In this document: positions 24,641-36,000 of the stretch, one piece after another | Layout of the letters: each line of letters begins with the position of its first letter | Position numbering within the stretch: the stretch's first letter is position 1 | Origin: Acanthornis magna | Taxonomy: Eukaryota > Chordata > Aves > Passeriformes > Acanthizidae | Reading direction: 5' to 3' | Length of the DNA stretch: 64,000 nucleotides | Assembly (NCBI GenBank): GCA_036785705.1 | Contig: JAWUZG010000084.1 | Location: 6,383,001-6,447,000, forward strand | The notes under the pieces: model-generated | The model's database searches: none | The model's input: the letters and a program-made list of their open reading frames with translations, nothing else | What the model was told of the DNA's origin: nothing | Position numbers and translations under genes: made by a program

Positions 24641-25750
24641 TGAAACGATTGGGGTTAAGGGCGCCGGGAAGACCCGCCGCGCCTTGTGCCATTCCCAGTC
24701 CGCAAACCTCCACGGACCTGAGTGCGGTTACTTCCCGGTCAGAAAGCTAAACCAGTGCAGGATCGGGGTCTCTAACAGCATTCTCCCGGCTGGCCAGCAG
24801 CAAAATCTTAGTCTGACCACCTTGTTGTTCGGGTTTTTACAGCCTTTAAAGTCTTCGCTCCGTGACGCTTCAGAAATGCAGAGGTCCGGCTTCGCAGGGG
24901 GTGCTGGAAGCCCGCGGTGGATGGACCGCGTCTCCACTTACTTGTCGCAATGCAAATTCGGAGGGACCGAGAGGAATGCTCCAGGAGATCTGCGCCCTGG
25001 GGCGTCAGGGCACCCTTGCCAGCGAGAGACATTCGGCAGGAAGGAATGAGCTGGTGAGATGTTTCTGTCACATCTGGCCCCAAGCAAAGTGTTTCAAAAG
25101 TCAGGTGAGTGAGTATGTGCTCGTGACTCTGTGCCTTTCTAGATAACCGCGGTGTATAACAACACCCCGGAGAGGTATGTGCAGGGGGATGACGGAAACT
25201 TTCCTGTGCACGGCTGACTCGGTCTAAGGTGCCCCCTCCTTCTCTCCCCCCGCTCGCCAGCAGCGTCCAGACATCTGGAGGCTTCTGTCTGCAGCATTTA
25301 CCTGTGCTGGCCAGGCTGGCCCTGGAGCCGCTACCACCCGGCCGACAGGGAGAGCCAGCCCTGCCTGTCGCTGCTCCCCATCGCATCCCCGGCCGGCAGC
25401 CCCTCTGCCCCGAGCCCCCCGGGCGGCTCCCGCGGGGCGAGGCCGTTCTCCCGGCCGTGAGCCGCCGCCGGGCGAGCCCGGATCCGCTCCCCGCCGCACC
25501 TGCCCGGCCGAGCGCGGCGCGGGACGCGGCGGCGGCCCCGGAGCGCCGGCAGCCAGCGGGACTGCCCCGGGCGGGGGGCGGCTGCCCCGGGCTCGCCCTC
25601 CCTCGTCCCTTCCGCCCCCCAGCTCGGGCAGCTCCGCGGAGCCGCAGCCCCGCTTCCCGCGCCACGGACCGTGCTCCGGAGCACAAACACGCAGCGCGAG
25701 GGGCTTGTGGGGGGAAACTCAGGGAGGAAGAAATGGGAAAATAGGTGGTC
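24640..25750. promoter_or_regulatory. Unassigned CpG island between ADM and SBF2
   Basis: GC content and CpG density rise from about 24640 and are very high at 25220-25720, then fall abruptly. This is about 1.3-1.8 kb upstream of the inferred ADM start and over 3 kb from the SBF2 island, so it belongs clearly to neither promoter. Good splice-donor words occur outward on both strands: CACAG|GTAAATG on the minus strand (exon end 25302) and GTCAG|GTGAGTGAG on the plus strand (exon end 25104). Long frames on both strands here (for example 25229-25744 + and 24808-25686 -) are of low complexity (Arg/Pro/Ala/Gly) and typical of GC-rich DNA; I do not call them proteins. It could be an alternative ADM promoter or an lncRNA promoter. 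Confidence 0.55.
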
Positions 25751-27713
25751 TAGAACGGGACCGTATGGTGACCAGAGCTGCACGACCGCACCAGCCGCGA
25801 TGGCTGGATTTTAGAGACCTCATGAGGCAGCTGAAGCTCGTGCGAGTTCAAGCATTTCCTTGATTAGCAGAAGTTGAAACTGAATCTAACTTTTTTCTCT
25901 TTTTTTCCGACTGAGAAGGCAGGATTTTGTGTGATAAGCATTGCTTTGACTCAAATTAAGTCTTCCAGTAAAAAAAAATCACACATTTCCTCAAGTGCTG
26001 GAAAATCCCTCATTAAAATCCTTTGCTTAAACGGGAAGTGTATTTTGTATACTCTAGTCAAACAATGCAGAAAAAATCCTACACTGATATAGTAATAGTA
26101 ATAACAGTAGCAACACAACTCACATGTGACTTCCATACTGACTATGACTCCCATCTCTGTGATACAAGATTACTTCGTTCAAATTCATGAGATGGCAAAC
26201 TCTGACACATAAATGATCTGTTTATTGTTGATGTGATTTGTGAAAGGGCTTCAGCAGGTAAAGCTGTTTCAAATCTACCACAAAACATCATGTTCTTTGT
26301 TCAGATGCTCATTTTGTTCTTCCTACAAATTTGCATTCTCATGCAGTTTGGAAATGAGCAATAGTCACTGAATTGGTACTATGATGTAACAGTGACCACT
26401 TTAAAAAAAAAAAATTCCGTAAATAGTGAGTTATTTCCATTTTTTAAAAAAGCTCCAGTTACACAGAATGTTCCATAGCAATATTATTAACAAACTGTGA
26501 ATCTGAGGCAATGCCAAGCAGTTCAGCAAGACCACTCTGTGATGTGAAGTGTAGGGTCTCCTGGATGCTGCCTCATCCATCTTGGGAAGCTGGCCTGGAG
26601 GAACACCCAGCTCTTGGACTTGTTTGTTGATTATCGCGGGTGTGCTCTTCAACCTCTTGGTGTTGCCATATGTACAGAAGACCTTACAATGTGTATCAGC
26701 TCTGCCAGGGACGTTGTGAAGATGAGTTGCTGTTTATACAGCATTTTATGCAGGCTGAGATTTAGTCCAGATGAAAAGGTCTAAAATCTGTGGGTATCTA
26801 TGGGGAATCAGTGTGAGGCAAACATTCTGTGCTGATTATGGAAGAAAACTGCTGTTTGAAGTCAGTGGAAGTGCTTTTGCATGTTTCACTTTGGGTTTAA
26901 GCAAATTGTAGTGAATTCATATGCCATGAGTATGAATAGACTCGATTGTATTTCAGGCTGCACGAAATCAGCAGGAAGATAATACTAATAGAAGAATGGC
27001 ACCCCCTGAAGGATCTCAAACCTCAGTCAAGCTCCAAACAGAAAAACCTTGCTGTTAGTGCCTTGCACTTAGGCTGTTTTCTCCATGCCAAGGGCACAGT
27101 GACAAAGGGGTGATTCTATTTCTGGTAGTCCTGTTGGAGGTGCTTTGATGAACATTATGTCTGACAGGTTTGAGTACACCAAACCAAGCCTCCAACATGA
27201 GTGGGGGGTGTGTATTTGTAGGGGAAAACCTGGCCGGGGTCATGGCCGCTTCCCTGTTCTGGCATGGGGTAGGGTGACACTGGATAAAGAGACTGCAGGC
27301 AGAGTGTGAATTTTCTGTTTCCTGAAGGGGGAGTGAACTATAGAAGGTGTTGTGAACATTCACACCTTGCTGTTGGCAAGTGCACAATGTGAGTGTGGCA
27401 ACATTGTCCCTTGGGTGCTTTCAAGCCCTTAGAGAGGCTGCAGACTCCCAGTTCTTCCTCTGGGGTAAGTACACGACTGCTCTGCTCACGGGGTGCTTCT
27501 GGAGACCTGTGCCTTTGTGTCCTCTGTGAGCCTCTGCATCTCCTGTGAGGAGCCAGGCTACTCTGCTGCAAGCGTGGGAATTACGGTTTGGTGGTCTGGG
27601 TGAACATTCAATTTACTTTTCATTAGAATTTAGGTGAACAAACACTGTGTCTGGTCCACTTCCTCATTTGTCCTGTAAGAACATAAGATTGCTCTATACT
27701 TAAAGGAAGTCAC
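25751..27713. other. Intergenic, nothing recognised
   Basis: AT-rich sequence without recognisable coding exons, RNA genes or mobile-element ends. Frames at 27055-27571 (-) are short and lack family motifs. Confidence 0.5.
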
Positions 27714-27877
27714 CCAGAGAAATGGTGGATGCCCCATCCCTGGAACTGTTCAAGGCCAGGTGGGATGGAGTTTTGAGCAATCTGGTCTAGTGGAGGTGTC
27801 CCTGCTCATAGCAGGGGGATTGGAACAAGGTGATGTTTAAGATCCCTTCTGACTCAAATAATTCTGTGATTCTGTGA
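27714..27877 (+). mobile_element. CR1 LINE 3' end
   Basis: Typical CR1 3'-terminal sequence on the plus strand: GGTGGATGCCCCATCCCTGG, then TTCAAGGCCAGGTGGGATGG, then GTCTAGTGGAGGTGTCCCTG, ending in ATTCTGTGATTCTGTGA. Only about 160 bases remain, as expected for strong 5' truncation by target-primed reverse transcription. It is non-coding. Confidence 0.93.
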
Positions 27878-27929
27878 AATAAATAAGCTCAACTGAACTT
27901 CCTATTTCTTACTTAAGATATGCAACTTC

Positions 27930-27956
27930 TTATAAACTTTATAAGCTTTATAAACT
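27930..27956. repeat. Three tandem copies of a 9-bp AT-rich unit
   Basis: Units TTATAAACT, TTATAAGCT and TTATAAACT lie head to tail about 50 bases beyond the CR1 3' tail. Each is a near-palindrome, so the block can also be read as a hairpin. No function is inferred. Confidence 0.7.
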
Positions 27957-29013
27957 TTGGCTGTACTGATCTAGATGGCAGGAGGAGCAAGGCTGTAAAG
28001 TGAGCACTAGCAGTATTGGGAAATCACTTAATAAACATCTTGCTTTTGAACCAGCATTTATTAATGCCCTGGGAAAGGTGTGAGGTGATCCTCTCCTGCT
28101 AGAGGTGCTGTTAAAAGAACAGTGATACTTAACTATTGAGATTTGTTATTGTACATTGAATCTTTTTATGAGTCCAGATATGATAACTCTAAGGTCCCAT
28201 TTCAGCTCCAAATTAGGTAATTTCTTAGTGTCTTTAAACTTTCCCTCCAGGTTTAGCTGTGCAGAACATTATCCCTTGCTTTTGTGAACTGTTGTTATGT
28301 CCTGCAACCAAAATGCTTATGCATGAGTTAAGAAAGGTATTCCCATCTAACTCCTACCTAGAAGTGACTGACCCCACAGAATGCATCTCTTTCTCAAAAA
28401 GTATGGTCAATCTTTTCAATGTATATGTTACATATTTTTCTTTACTCCTAAAGCTAACAAGGAAATGTATCAAGATTGGATATTTATACATATAATTTGC
28501 CTCAAAACAGCTAAATCACGAACTTGATAACTCCAAGGAGATGTCAACCTCTGTCCTCCACTGAGAAGGCACAAGCAGGAACACAGCTTGAAGCTTTCTG
28601 ACCAGTTTGCATGTGGCTTATCAGCAGGACACTGCATCAGTATGTCCAAGCTAAGAACTGCGTGTTTGAAGCAGAAATGTCTCTGAGACCACTAATGACT
28701 GCCTGTTGGGTCCCTCGTGCGGGTGGATCATGAGGAGCAAATCCAGTTTGCTGCATTTCCACACCCAGCCCCGTACACACAACTGCTGCAGCTCCTCCCT
28801 GGAGTGCAACCGATGTCCTCCGCGCTGGTTCTTTTCTCTGTGCTGTCAAGCGGGATGTACATGGAAGCTTATCGGGATGTTTCTGGGGACTCCGCCGGCT
28901 ACCCAAGAGCTGTACTGTCTGCTCGTTTACCCCCAGCATCTCTGCGACTGCTGGCAAAGCCCACCGTTCTTTCGAGGGCCACGGTCCAAAAGGTGTCCGC
29001 CTCATCTGCACGT
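27957..29013. other. Upstream flank of the SBF2 island
   Basis: Moderate GC, rising towards 29 kb. Open frames at 28259-28495, 28637-29011 and 28706-29227 have no recognisable domains. A TATAAATA word occurs at 29014-29021 (+) immediately before the CpG-rich block. No mobile element was seen. Confidence 0.45.
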
Positions 29014-29856
29014 TATAAATAGCACCACGACAGCTCTCGGCGCGGCCTCGCTAAGCGCCCCGGCGGCCACCGCCCGTGCCCGGGCCAGCACGTCCGAGGC
29101 GGCGCGGCTTGCGCCGAGGCTGTGCCGGCAGTGCCCTGCCAGGCTCGGCCCCACCGCCGCGACCCGCGGGCAGCGGCAGGGCCGGGCCGGGAAGCGCAGC
29201 CCCTCAGAGGCGCGGGCGCTGCTGTGAGGGGGCCAGGGCCGAGACCCCAGCGCCGCCACTCGGCACCGCCACAGAGCCCAGCGGGGCCACGGGGCGACAT
29301 CCCCCGCGGCGGCACGTCCCGCACACCCCGGACAAAAGGTGAAGGGTATACATTCTGTAAGAGCCAGCCCCGATCCCCCAGGCCGGGCTGGCGGGGACGG
29401 CGTTATCTCGCCGCCGCTTCCATTTCCGCGGAGCCTCAGCGAGGGCGATGCCCGGCCCCGGCAGCTCCTCTCGGGAGCGGCGAGGTGCAGCCCCCCTCAG
29501 GCACCCGAGTCTCCCCGGGCGCGCAGAGCGCTCGGACCCGCCAGGAGTGTCTTTTGTGAGGGCGAACGTGCCCCGGCCCCGCTGCCCCCCGGGCGGGCGC
29601 CGCACAGGGGGAGGCTCCCGGGAGACAAAGCCCCGCGCGGGCGGGGCACGGACCTCCCCCGCCGGGGCCTCCCCGCCCGCAGGGGTCTGCGAAGGGAGGC
29701 CGCGGCGCTGACGGCGGCATCCCGGCGCGGCGGTCGGCCCGGGAGAGCTGCACTGCGGGACAGCCGGGCCGGGCCGCCCCAGCCCCCGCCCAGCCCCGGG
29801 GTCACGGCGAGCGGTCCGGGCGGCGCGCAGGCGCACGGCGCGCTCGCGCCTCCAAC

Positions 29857-29910
29857 ATGGCTGAGGTGGTGCCGCTCCTCCTGCGGCGGGCGCAGAGCGG
29901 AGGATGCTGA
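29857..29910 (+). other. Upstream ORF 1 in the SBF2 leader
   Basis: ATG in the context CCAACATGG, followed by 17 codons and TGA. It is in the same frame as the SBF2 start but closed by a stop 64 bases before it. It counts as a uORF only if transcription starts upstream of 29857, which is unknown. Confidence 0.45.
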
Positions 29911-30014
29911 GCCTGCCCCGAGCCGCCGCCGCAGCCGCTGGGGTGGTGAGGCCGAGGCGCGCCCCGCGCAGCCATGGCCAGGCTGGCCGACTACTTCATC
30001 GTGGTGGGCTATGA
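29904..30014 (+). other. Upstream ORF 2 overlapping the SBF2 start
   Basis: ATG at 29904 opens a 36-codon frame different from the SBF2 frame. It runs through the SBF2 start codon and stops at TGA 30012-30014 within SBF2 exon 1. The context (AGGATGCTG) is moderate. Ribosomes using it would bypass the main start, so it could dampen SBF2 translation. Confidence 0.45.
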
Positions 30015-30028
30015 CCACGAGAAGACAG
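29974..30028 (+). CDS. SBF2: SBF2 (MTMR13) coding exon 1, partial gene
   Basis: The exon encodes MARLADYFIVVGYDHEKT plus the first base of a Gly codon and ends in a good donor (GACAG|GTAGGTG), phase 1. This is the N-terminus of the DENN-domain protein SBF2/MTMR13; it matches human SBF2 nearly residue for residue and fits paralogue SBF1 less well (SBF1 diverges after MARLADYF). SBF2 is a catalytically inactive myotubularin-family protein with uDENN/cDENN/dDENN, GRAM, pseudophosphatase and PH domains, about 1850 residues. It associates with MTMR2 and acts in Rab (Rab21/Rab28) activation and endosomal phosphoinositide control; loss causes CMT4B2 neuropathy in people. The start has a strong Kozak context (CAGCCATGG). 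Only this exon lies in the window; the gene runs off the right edge. Divergent ADM upstream supports the assignment. Confidence 0.95.
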
Positions 30029-33000
30029 GTAGGTGTGGCTGCGCGCAGCGCTGCCCCGCCGTGCCTGGCCGCTCCCCGCGCTCCTGCCCGGCCCCGGCCC
30101 CCGCCCGCCTCCGGCCGGGCCGCGGGAGGAGGAGACAGCGGCGCACACGGGGCGCGCGTCCGGCCGGGGGAGGAGGGGGTGAGGGCAGCGGGGCGAGCCA
30201 AGGGTTAATCCCCCTATCCCGAGGGGGGAAGCGCAGGGGCTCCTGCACCGCCCGGCCGGGGCAGCCCCGGCCCGCCCCGCCCGCTGGAAGCGGCTGCGGC
30301 TCCTTGCCGAAAGCGCGGGCAGGTTCAAACGGGGCCCGCGGCCGTGCTCGGCCCTGGCCCCCGCCCCGCGGCCGGAGCCGCCGGGCAGGGCCGGTCCCGC
30401 CGTTCCCCACCTGTGTCCCGCCGGCCGAGGCGCGACAGCCGCGCCCCCCGGGAGAACAAAGGCTGCCGAGGGGGCTCGGCGAGCAGCGGGGCTTTGCCCC
30501 GTCTCGCTGCTCATCCATCGCCTGTTGAACGGTGTCGCGCTATCCCTCGGGAAAGCGCCGTGGCACCCGGGAGGCTCTGCAGGCATGGCTGCTTTCCCTA
30601 AAGCCTCGGGATACGTTCTGTCTGCTCGGGGGAAAGGGAAGTGGTGTTATCTGCTGTCGTTTTGTGGGCAAAGAGAGAGTGGTTTGTGTTACGTAACTCC
30701 GTTATGATACCAGCTTTGTTGCTGGAGAGACCTCAAATCAGTGTTTAAACTGACTGGAAAATGAAGTGATTGGCAACTGGTATGTGTTTGTGCTGGGTAT
30801 TTCAGAACGATCCTTTGAATGTATGTTGTTAATAAACAATATTTTAAACTGTCTAATGTTCCCTAATTTATTTGACTATGCATAAATCAAACAACACTCA
30901 AGTTTGTTACTCAGAGTAATTCTTTGAAGTAGTAATTGCGTGTAGTCTGTATCTGTTCATTCTAAAAGTGCAGCTAATGAACTCAGACTAAGGGATTTTT
31001 TTTTTAAGAAATAATTTTTAGAGAAATCATTATGTCTGTGTGTTTAAAGATGCAGTGTCTTATGAAGTTCTGCTAAGGGTCTCTTGGATTTTACTATTCT
31101 GCTATTATTATTCTATTAATTACAGCCTGGTTTCCCCTCCCACCCCATTTGATAATAGGTTTGTCCTAATTGTACTGTCAAAATTAAGACATGTGAAATG
31201 GGGAGTATTTTATGTTAAAAATAAAGACCCTTCCTTTTGCTTCTTTACTTTTTGGAACATTTTCCCTGACAGAGTAGAGAGAACCGAAATCAAAACAAGC
31301 AACCAAAAAACCCAGATGTGCTTTTAAGAAGACAAAGCAAGTAGGCTGCTTACTTCATGGGCATGATCAGTCTGACAGAGGACATGAAATGAAATTACAG
31401 ATTGCATTGGAAAGCTTTATGTCTGTAGAATGTCTTCATCTGTAACATTTAAGTATGTGTTTAACTTCCTGTACATAAATTGTCTCATGAAGTTTAGTAG
31501 AATTGCTTGCATAGATGAAATTGAGCAGATTCAGAAATAACTCCAGAACCTTAATTTGAAAAGGTCATGCCCAGAAAGTAACTGTTTAGACTTTATTATT
31601 TAAATTACTTGTTTCTACTTTAATGCTTCATAATAAAAATGCTTGAAGGAACAACATTCTGTTGAAGACTAGGCATGCATTGTTTTCCAAATTCCTTTAC
31701 CCCCACATGCAATCCCATAATACATGGAGTACTGACCTTTATTTTTCTTATAAAACGGTAGTTTCTTTATGCATTTATTATGCTTCCTTCTATGTGAAAA
31801 GTGGGGACAAACATTTCTGGGATTATAGACTAGCTACCCTTGAAGCTTTTTGTATTTTTAAGTATGAGGGTTTCTCTGGTTTTTTTTTGTTTGGTTGTTT
31901 GGGTTTTTTTCATTTGCAGCAACGCTCTGTCTTAGTTTTAATGTGTTTAATGTCGAGTGTAATTACATTTTATGTGTTATTTTGTTTTGTTTTGTTTTTT
32001 CCCCTCAGGCATAATCTGTGGAATAGTTTTGTGTAAACAAGCAAACAAAAATCCTGTACCCTTCCCCCCAACCTGTGTGTCAGCAGCTTTTGGATGATAC
32101 GCACTTGTGGTTTATATGGAACGGTGTTTACAGTAGTGACTGCTCTCCCAGAAAAGCCTCACTGTGTCTGCTGGCTCTCCTCTGCTCTCAGCTGCTTATA
32201 TGGATTTATTTACATCTGCCAATATCTGCAGTACCTGAAACTGCAATACTTAAAATATGGTAAAGGTGCTGATTTCCTGGGCAGGTTATGTGGCTTTACT
32301 CAAAAACTTTTGCTATAAATGTCTAAAATGCAGCGTTTGTGCCGTTTAGGAGCAGATTTGTAGATTTTCTTGTTGTGGAACAGCTTTGTTGCTGATGCTA
32401 CAAGTTTTTACCCAGCATAGTCTTAAGGGAAGTGAACAGTTTTATTGCCCTCAAATAAACCAGAGATTGTATCCTTTGGGAGTCAAACCTAGGAAAGTCC
32501 ATTCCTCATCTAAGCATCTGTAAATTGATGTTAGCAGTCCTAGTGCTGTCATTCCTATTGTGTTAAATCTTTCTTTGGTTTTCAGCTCACTTTAGGATGC
32601 TGACCTGTCCAAAAGACCTTCTGTCCTGTGTATTTTACTTGTGTTGCTGTATTAATATGTCCCTGGGTTACTTTTCTGCTAATTTTTCAGAGCTGTCTCA
32701 CCGACTCTGATGAGATGATGATGTCAGAGGGATGCTAGTATTGGCATAAAGGAGGGTCAGGAGATTGCCAGAAGACAGATCAATGCACCCTGAATTTTTA
32801 TCAGCTTAAATGGTCCTAGAGCCTTGGGCACAAAGATGTTAGTGAGGTGCCTTAGTCTCCTGCATGCTCCAAGGAAACTAATGGGAGCCTTTGGATAATT
32901 TGCCTAACAGGCAGTTTATTCATGCTTGGCAAGATGCACAGAGGCTCTGCCTGAGTGGAGAATGAGCTTTGCTGTTGACAAGTGACACTAGAATTGCAGG

Positions 33001-36000
33001 CTCTTAGGAGCTGAAAAGTCTGTGTTGTAAAGGATGACCTGATTCACCCAGCTCTTTCTGTGTTTCAGGTACACTGGTCTGTATTCCCACTTAAGTTGCT
33101 CAGTCTGTGTCTTTGACCTTAAAACGAAGCTCAGATAGATCATAGTTTGAATGGCTGTTGTGTGTTTTAAGAACTCGTTCTGAGACACTGCTCAGAACTG
33201 CAGCAGCAGCTGCTGTCAGAAGTTCATGTTCAGTCCTTGACAGAGTTGGAGAAACCATATTTATAAATCCTCTGGCTTTACTAAAGCTCTGTTTTTTGTT
33301 CTAACAATGAAAACATAGAGGATTTCAGTGATACACACAGTAAAGCAATCAGCCATGGTGTATTTTGCCTTCAATCTGAACCTTGGCTGAGGTAGATAAC
33401 CACGTTTTCGCCCAGCATATCAGCACAGTATAAAGCTGTTACATAACTGGCTACAAAAGGCACCTACAGAAGTCTCTGAAAGGAGCAAAGGTGCTACAAA
33501 ATGTAGGCATTCTGGGTTAACAGCTAGAAGAAATCCCAGGATGCCTTAGTGTTTATCCATTTTATTTTTTCATGGATTTTGAAGTGTGTTTGATGTGCTT
33601 CACCACAAAATTCCCATTTAATATGTCTGAATAATGGAATGTGGATGGGATTTAGGAAGAACACAGATGTTTGCAAAGATCGTAGAAGGACATGAGAAAA
33701 TGCCTTTTTTGTTTGGTTTGGTTTTGGTTTTGCTGGTATAAGCCCTAATCATAAATCTATCCCTAGAATTTACATATAGTGATACTTGGAAAAGGTAAAA
33801 GAGAACATTCTGTGTCTTTCTTAGCTCAGCAGCTGAAAGGTAAGGAAAAAGACGAGAGGATCCAAAGACTGGATTTGATTCATTTGCCCATAAATTAATT
33901 AATTTGATTTATTTGTCCATAAGTTGTGTACCCAGAAGTTAAAGGAGAAAAGCTTTGAGGTGGAGCAAGATGATTTCTGTGAGGTTTGGTGGCTCTAAGA
34001 AAACAGAGGAATGATTTGTTCTTGCTTGTGTGTGCAGATGCAGTGTGTAGGACAGAAGGCTTGCAACAGTATAGCAGTTTTATTTGGCTGTTGTCGTAAC
34101 TGATAAATGCTGGTATAACATGTGTAGGCTCTGTTGTGGTTGTTTCTGTTCTGATTTTTATCAACTCCTCTTCAGGGAAGCCTTTATTGTGTAACATAGC
34201 TTCGTATCTTGGTGGATTTTGAAACAAGACAAGTGATTGTTGAAGGAGTGGGAGAAGTTTCTAAATGGAGTTGTCCGATTCTTTTATTTATTTTTTTTCT
34301 GTGAGCAGATTTTGCCTGTGAAAGTTATAATATCATGAGGATTTTTTTTGTGTATTTGCTGTATATTTGCGATTAGGCATTCCACTGAGCTGGTGTGTGT
34401 ATAAGGAGTGGACTATTTCTTGATGCCATGGTACACAATCTCTGTAAAACAGAAAACGTAAAAAAATAAGGGAAACAAGCTGTTGCTTCAGTGGCTTTCT
34501 TATCTGTGCTGCAGCTTAATTTGATTCAAGTGCAATCCAGAGAAATCTCAAAGGGATTAAAAAAGCAGCGAAAACTAAATCCTTTTTATTGTGGCAAGAG
34601 AATTCTTGTAGCTTTAATAGAATGAAGCATGAAGCGTAGTGCTGGAACTGGAGCAGAATGCAGAAGTGTGACTGTCTATTGGTAGGAGATGACTGTAGCT
34701 GGCTATGGCTGCATAGGGAATGGCAGCCCAAAAGCCTTGTAAACAAACTAGTTGCTCCAGTAAATGAATTTATCTCCTCCTACAAGCCTTGTGCTTTACT
34801 TTTCAATTACAACAGATTCCACAATACTGTGCTGAAACAAAACGAGCAAAGAATATTTTCATTGCATGTGGTTTTTTCTTGTTTGTGTGGTTTTGTGGTG
34901 GTGTTTGTTGGGTTGTTTTGTTTTTTTTTGTGAGGTAAAGCTCTCTTGAAAGTCTGCATGGAGGACCCCCAGTATTTTTTGGTAGAATGTCTTCATAAAA
35001 TGTGTTCAAGCAGTTTCTTCTAGTGCATAATGTTGACTAAAAAAGAATTTTGATTTATGGATTTGTTACTATTTTGGAGAAATCTTAAAGTTGATACAGA
35101 TCATGCAACTCTTCCTTCCCTCAAATGTCAGTCATGAATATTTCTAAAGAACTTGGATTTGAGACTTTTTGATCATTCAGTCTTACCATTATAATAACAG
35201 CAGCAATAAAAATACATTTTTGTCAGCATTTCATTTTAAACTAAAACATTCATGGAGGCTGATTTTTTTTTTTCACTGTAAGCTATCTTCATTCGTTCTG
35301 AAATACGAGGACACAAATTATGTTGAGGGAAGTAGCATTTCCTATCTTTATGACTAAATTGCAGTCAAGGAACTCTCTCTCCCCTTTTCTGTCCTGGATT
35401 AACTTTGTGGATTATCTGACAAAAAGACACTTTTCCTGCAGCGTGTTCATGGAAAACAGTTTGTTATGCAAGCCTGAATACTGTGTAAGCCCTGGCTTTC
35501 TGTAACCACAACCATATTTTTCAGTGGAGGCACAATGGGACTGACATTTAACTTCTCCAACATCCCGAACGTAACAGTCTTGTCTTATAACCGTGAGGAA
35601 GAGAATTGCATTGCTGTGGTAGTTCTCTGATACGAATTTAAAGCACCAATTACCTCCCCAACTACTGGTACTTAGAAAGGGAAGCCACAGTCACTGTACA
35701 ATCATTTGTAAAATGTGTAGCAGCAGATTCACAGTTCAGCCTTGATAACTGTCAGTGAAAGTTGTATCCTGTAAATATATACTGGTGAGTAGGAGGTTTT
35801 CCTTTGGTTCATCTCTCCTGTTACTCCTCTTCGCAGTAGCATGAGACTTTCAGGCTCCTTGCTTATACAGTGAAAAAAATATTTCTAACAATAGCATTAC
35901 CAGTATTGATGAGATTAATTTTCCTCTGCTTGGTGTTTTGTGAATTGTGTTCCATTTATATGTGTTTGTTGAAATAAATTACTCCTGTGGTGTCAGTGGT

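Larger units (their letters stand above)
29030..30600 (+). promoter_or_regulatory. SBF2: SBF2 CpG-island promoter
   Basis: An abrupt block of very GC- and CpG-rich DNA encloses the SBF2 start codon (29974), consistent with a broad housekeeping-type promoter. Just upstream of the coding start, at 29853-29864, is CAACATGGCTGA, close to the YY1/TISU consensus that tends to sit at or just after start sites of such genes; this suggests a transcription start near 29830-29850. All long frames in this block (29339-30208 +, 29204-29836 -, 29497-30201 - and others) are Arg/Pro/Gly/Ala-rich CpG artefacts, apart from the short SBF2 exon frame. Confidence 0.75.

Noticed and set aside
24808..25744. Long overlapping open frames (up to 292 codons) on both strands in the 25 kb CpG island
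   Set aside because: Composition is dominated by Arg, Pro, Ala and Gly on both strands at once, with no domain, repeat structure or signal peptide; this is expected in GC-rich DNA poor in stop codons.
29204..30586. Long frames (up to 289 codons) on both strands across the SBF2 island
   Set aside because: The only supported coding segment is the 55-base SBF2 exon 1. The others run through its 5'UTR and intron, overlap one another and show only GC-driven composition.
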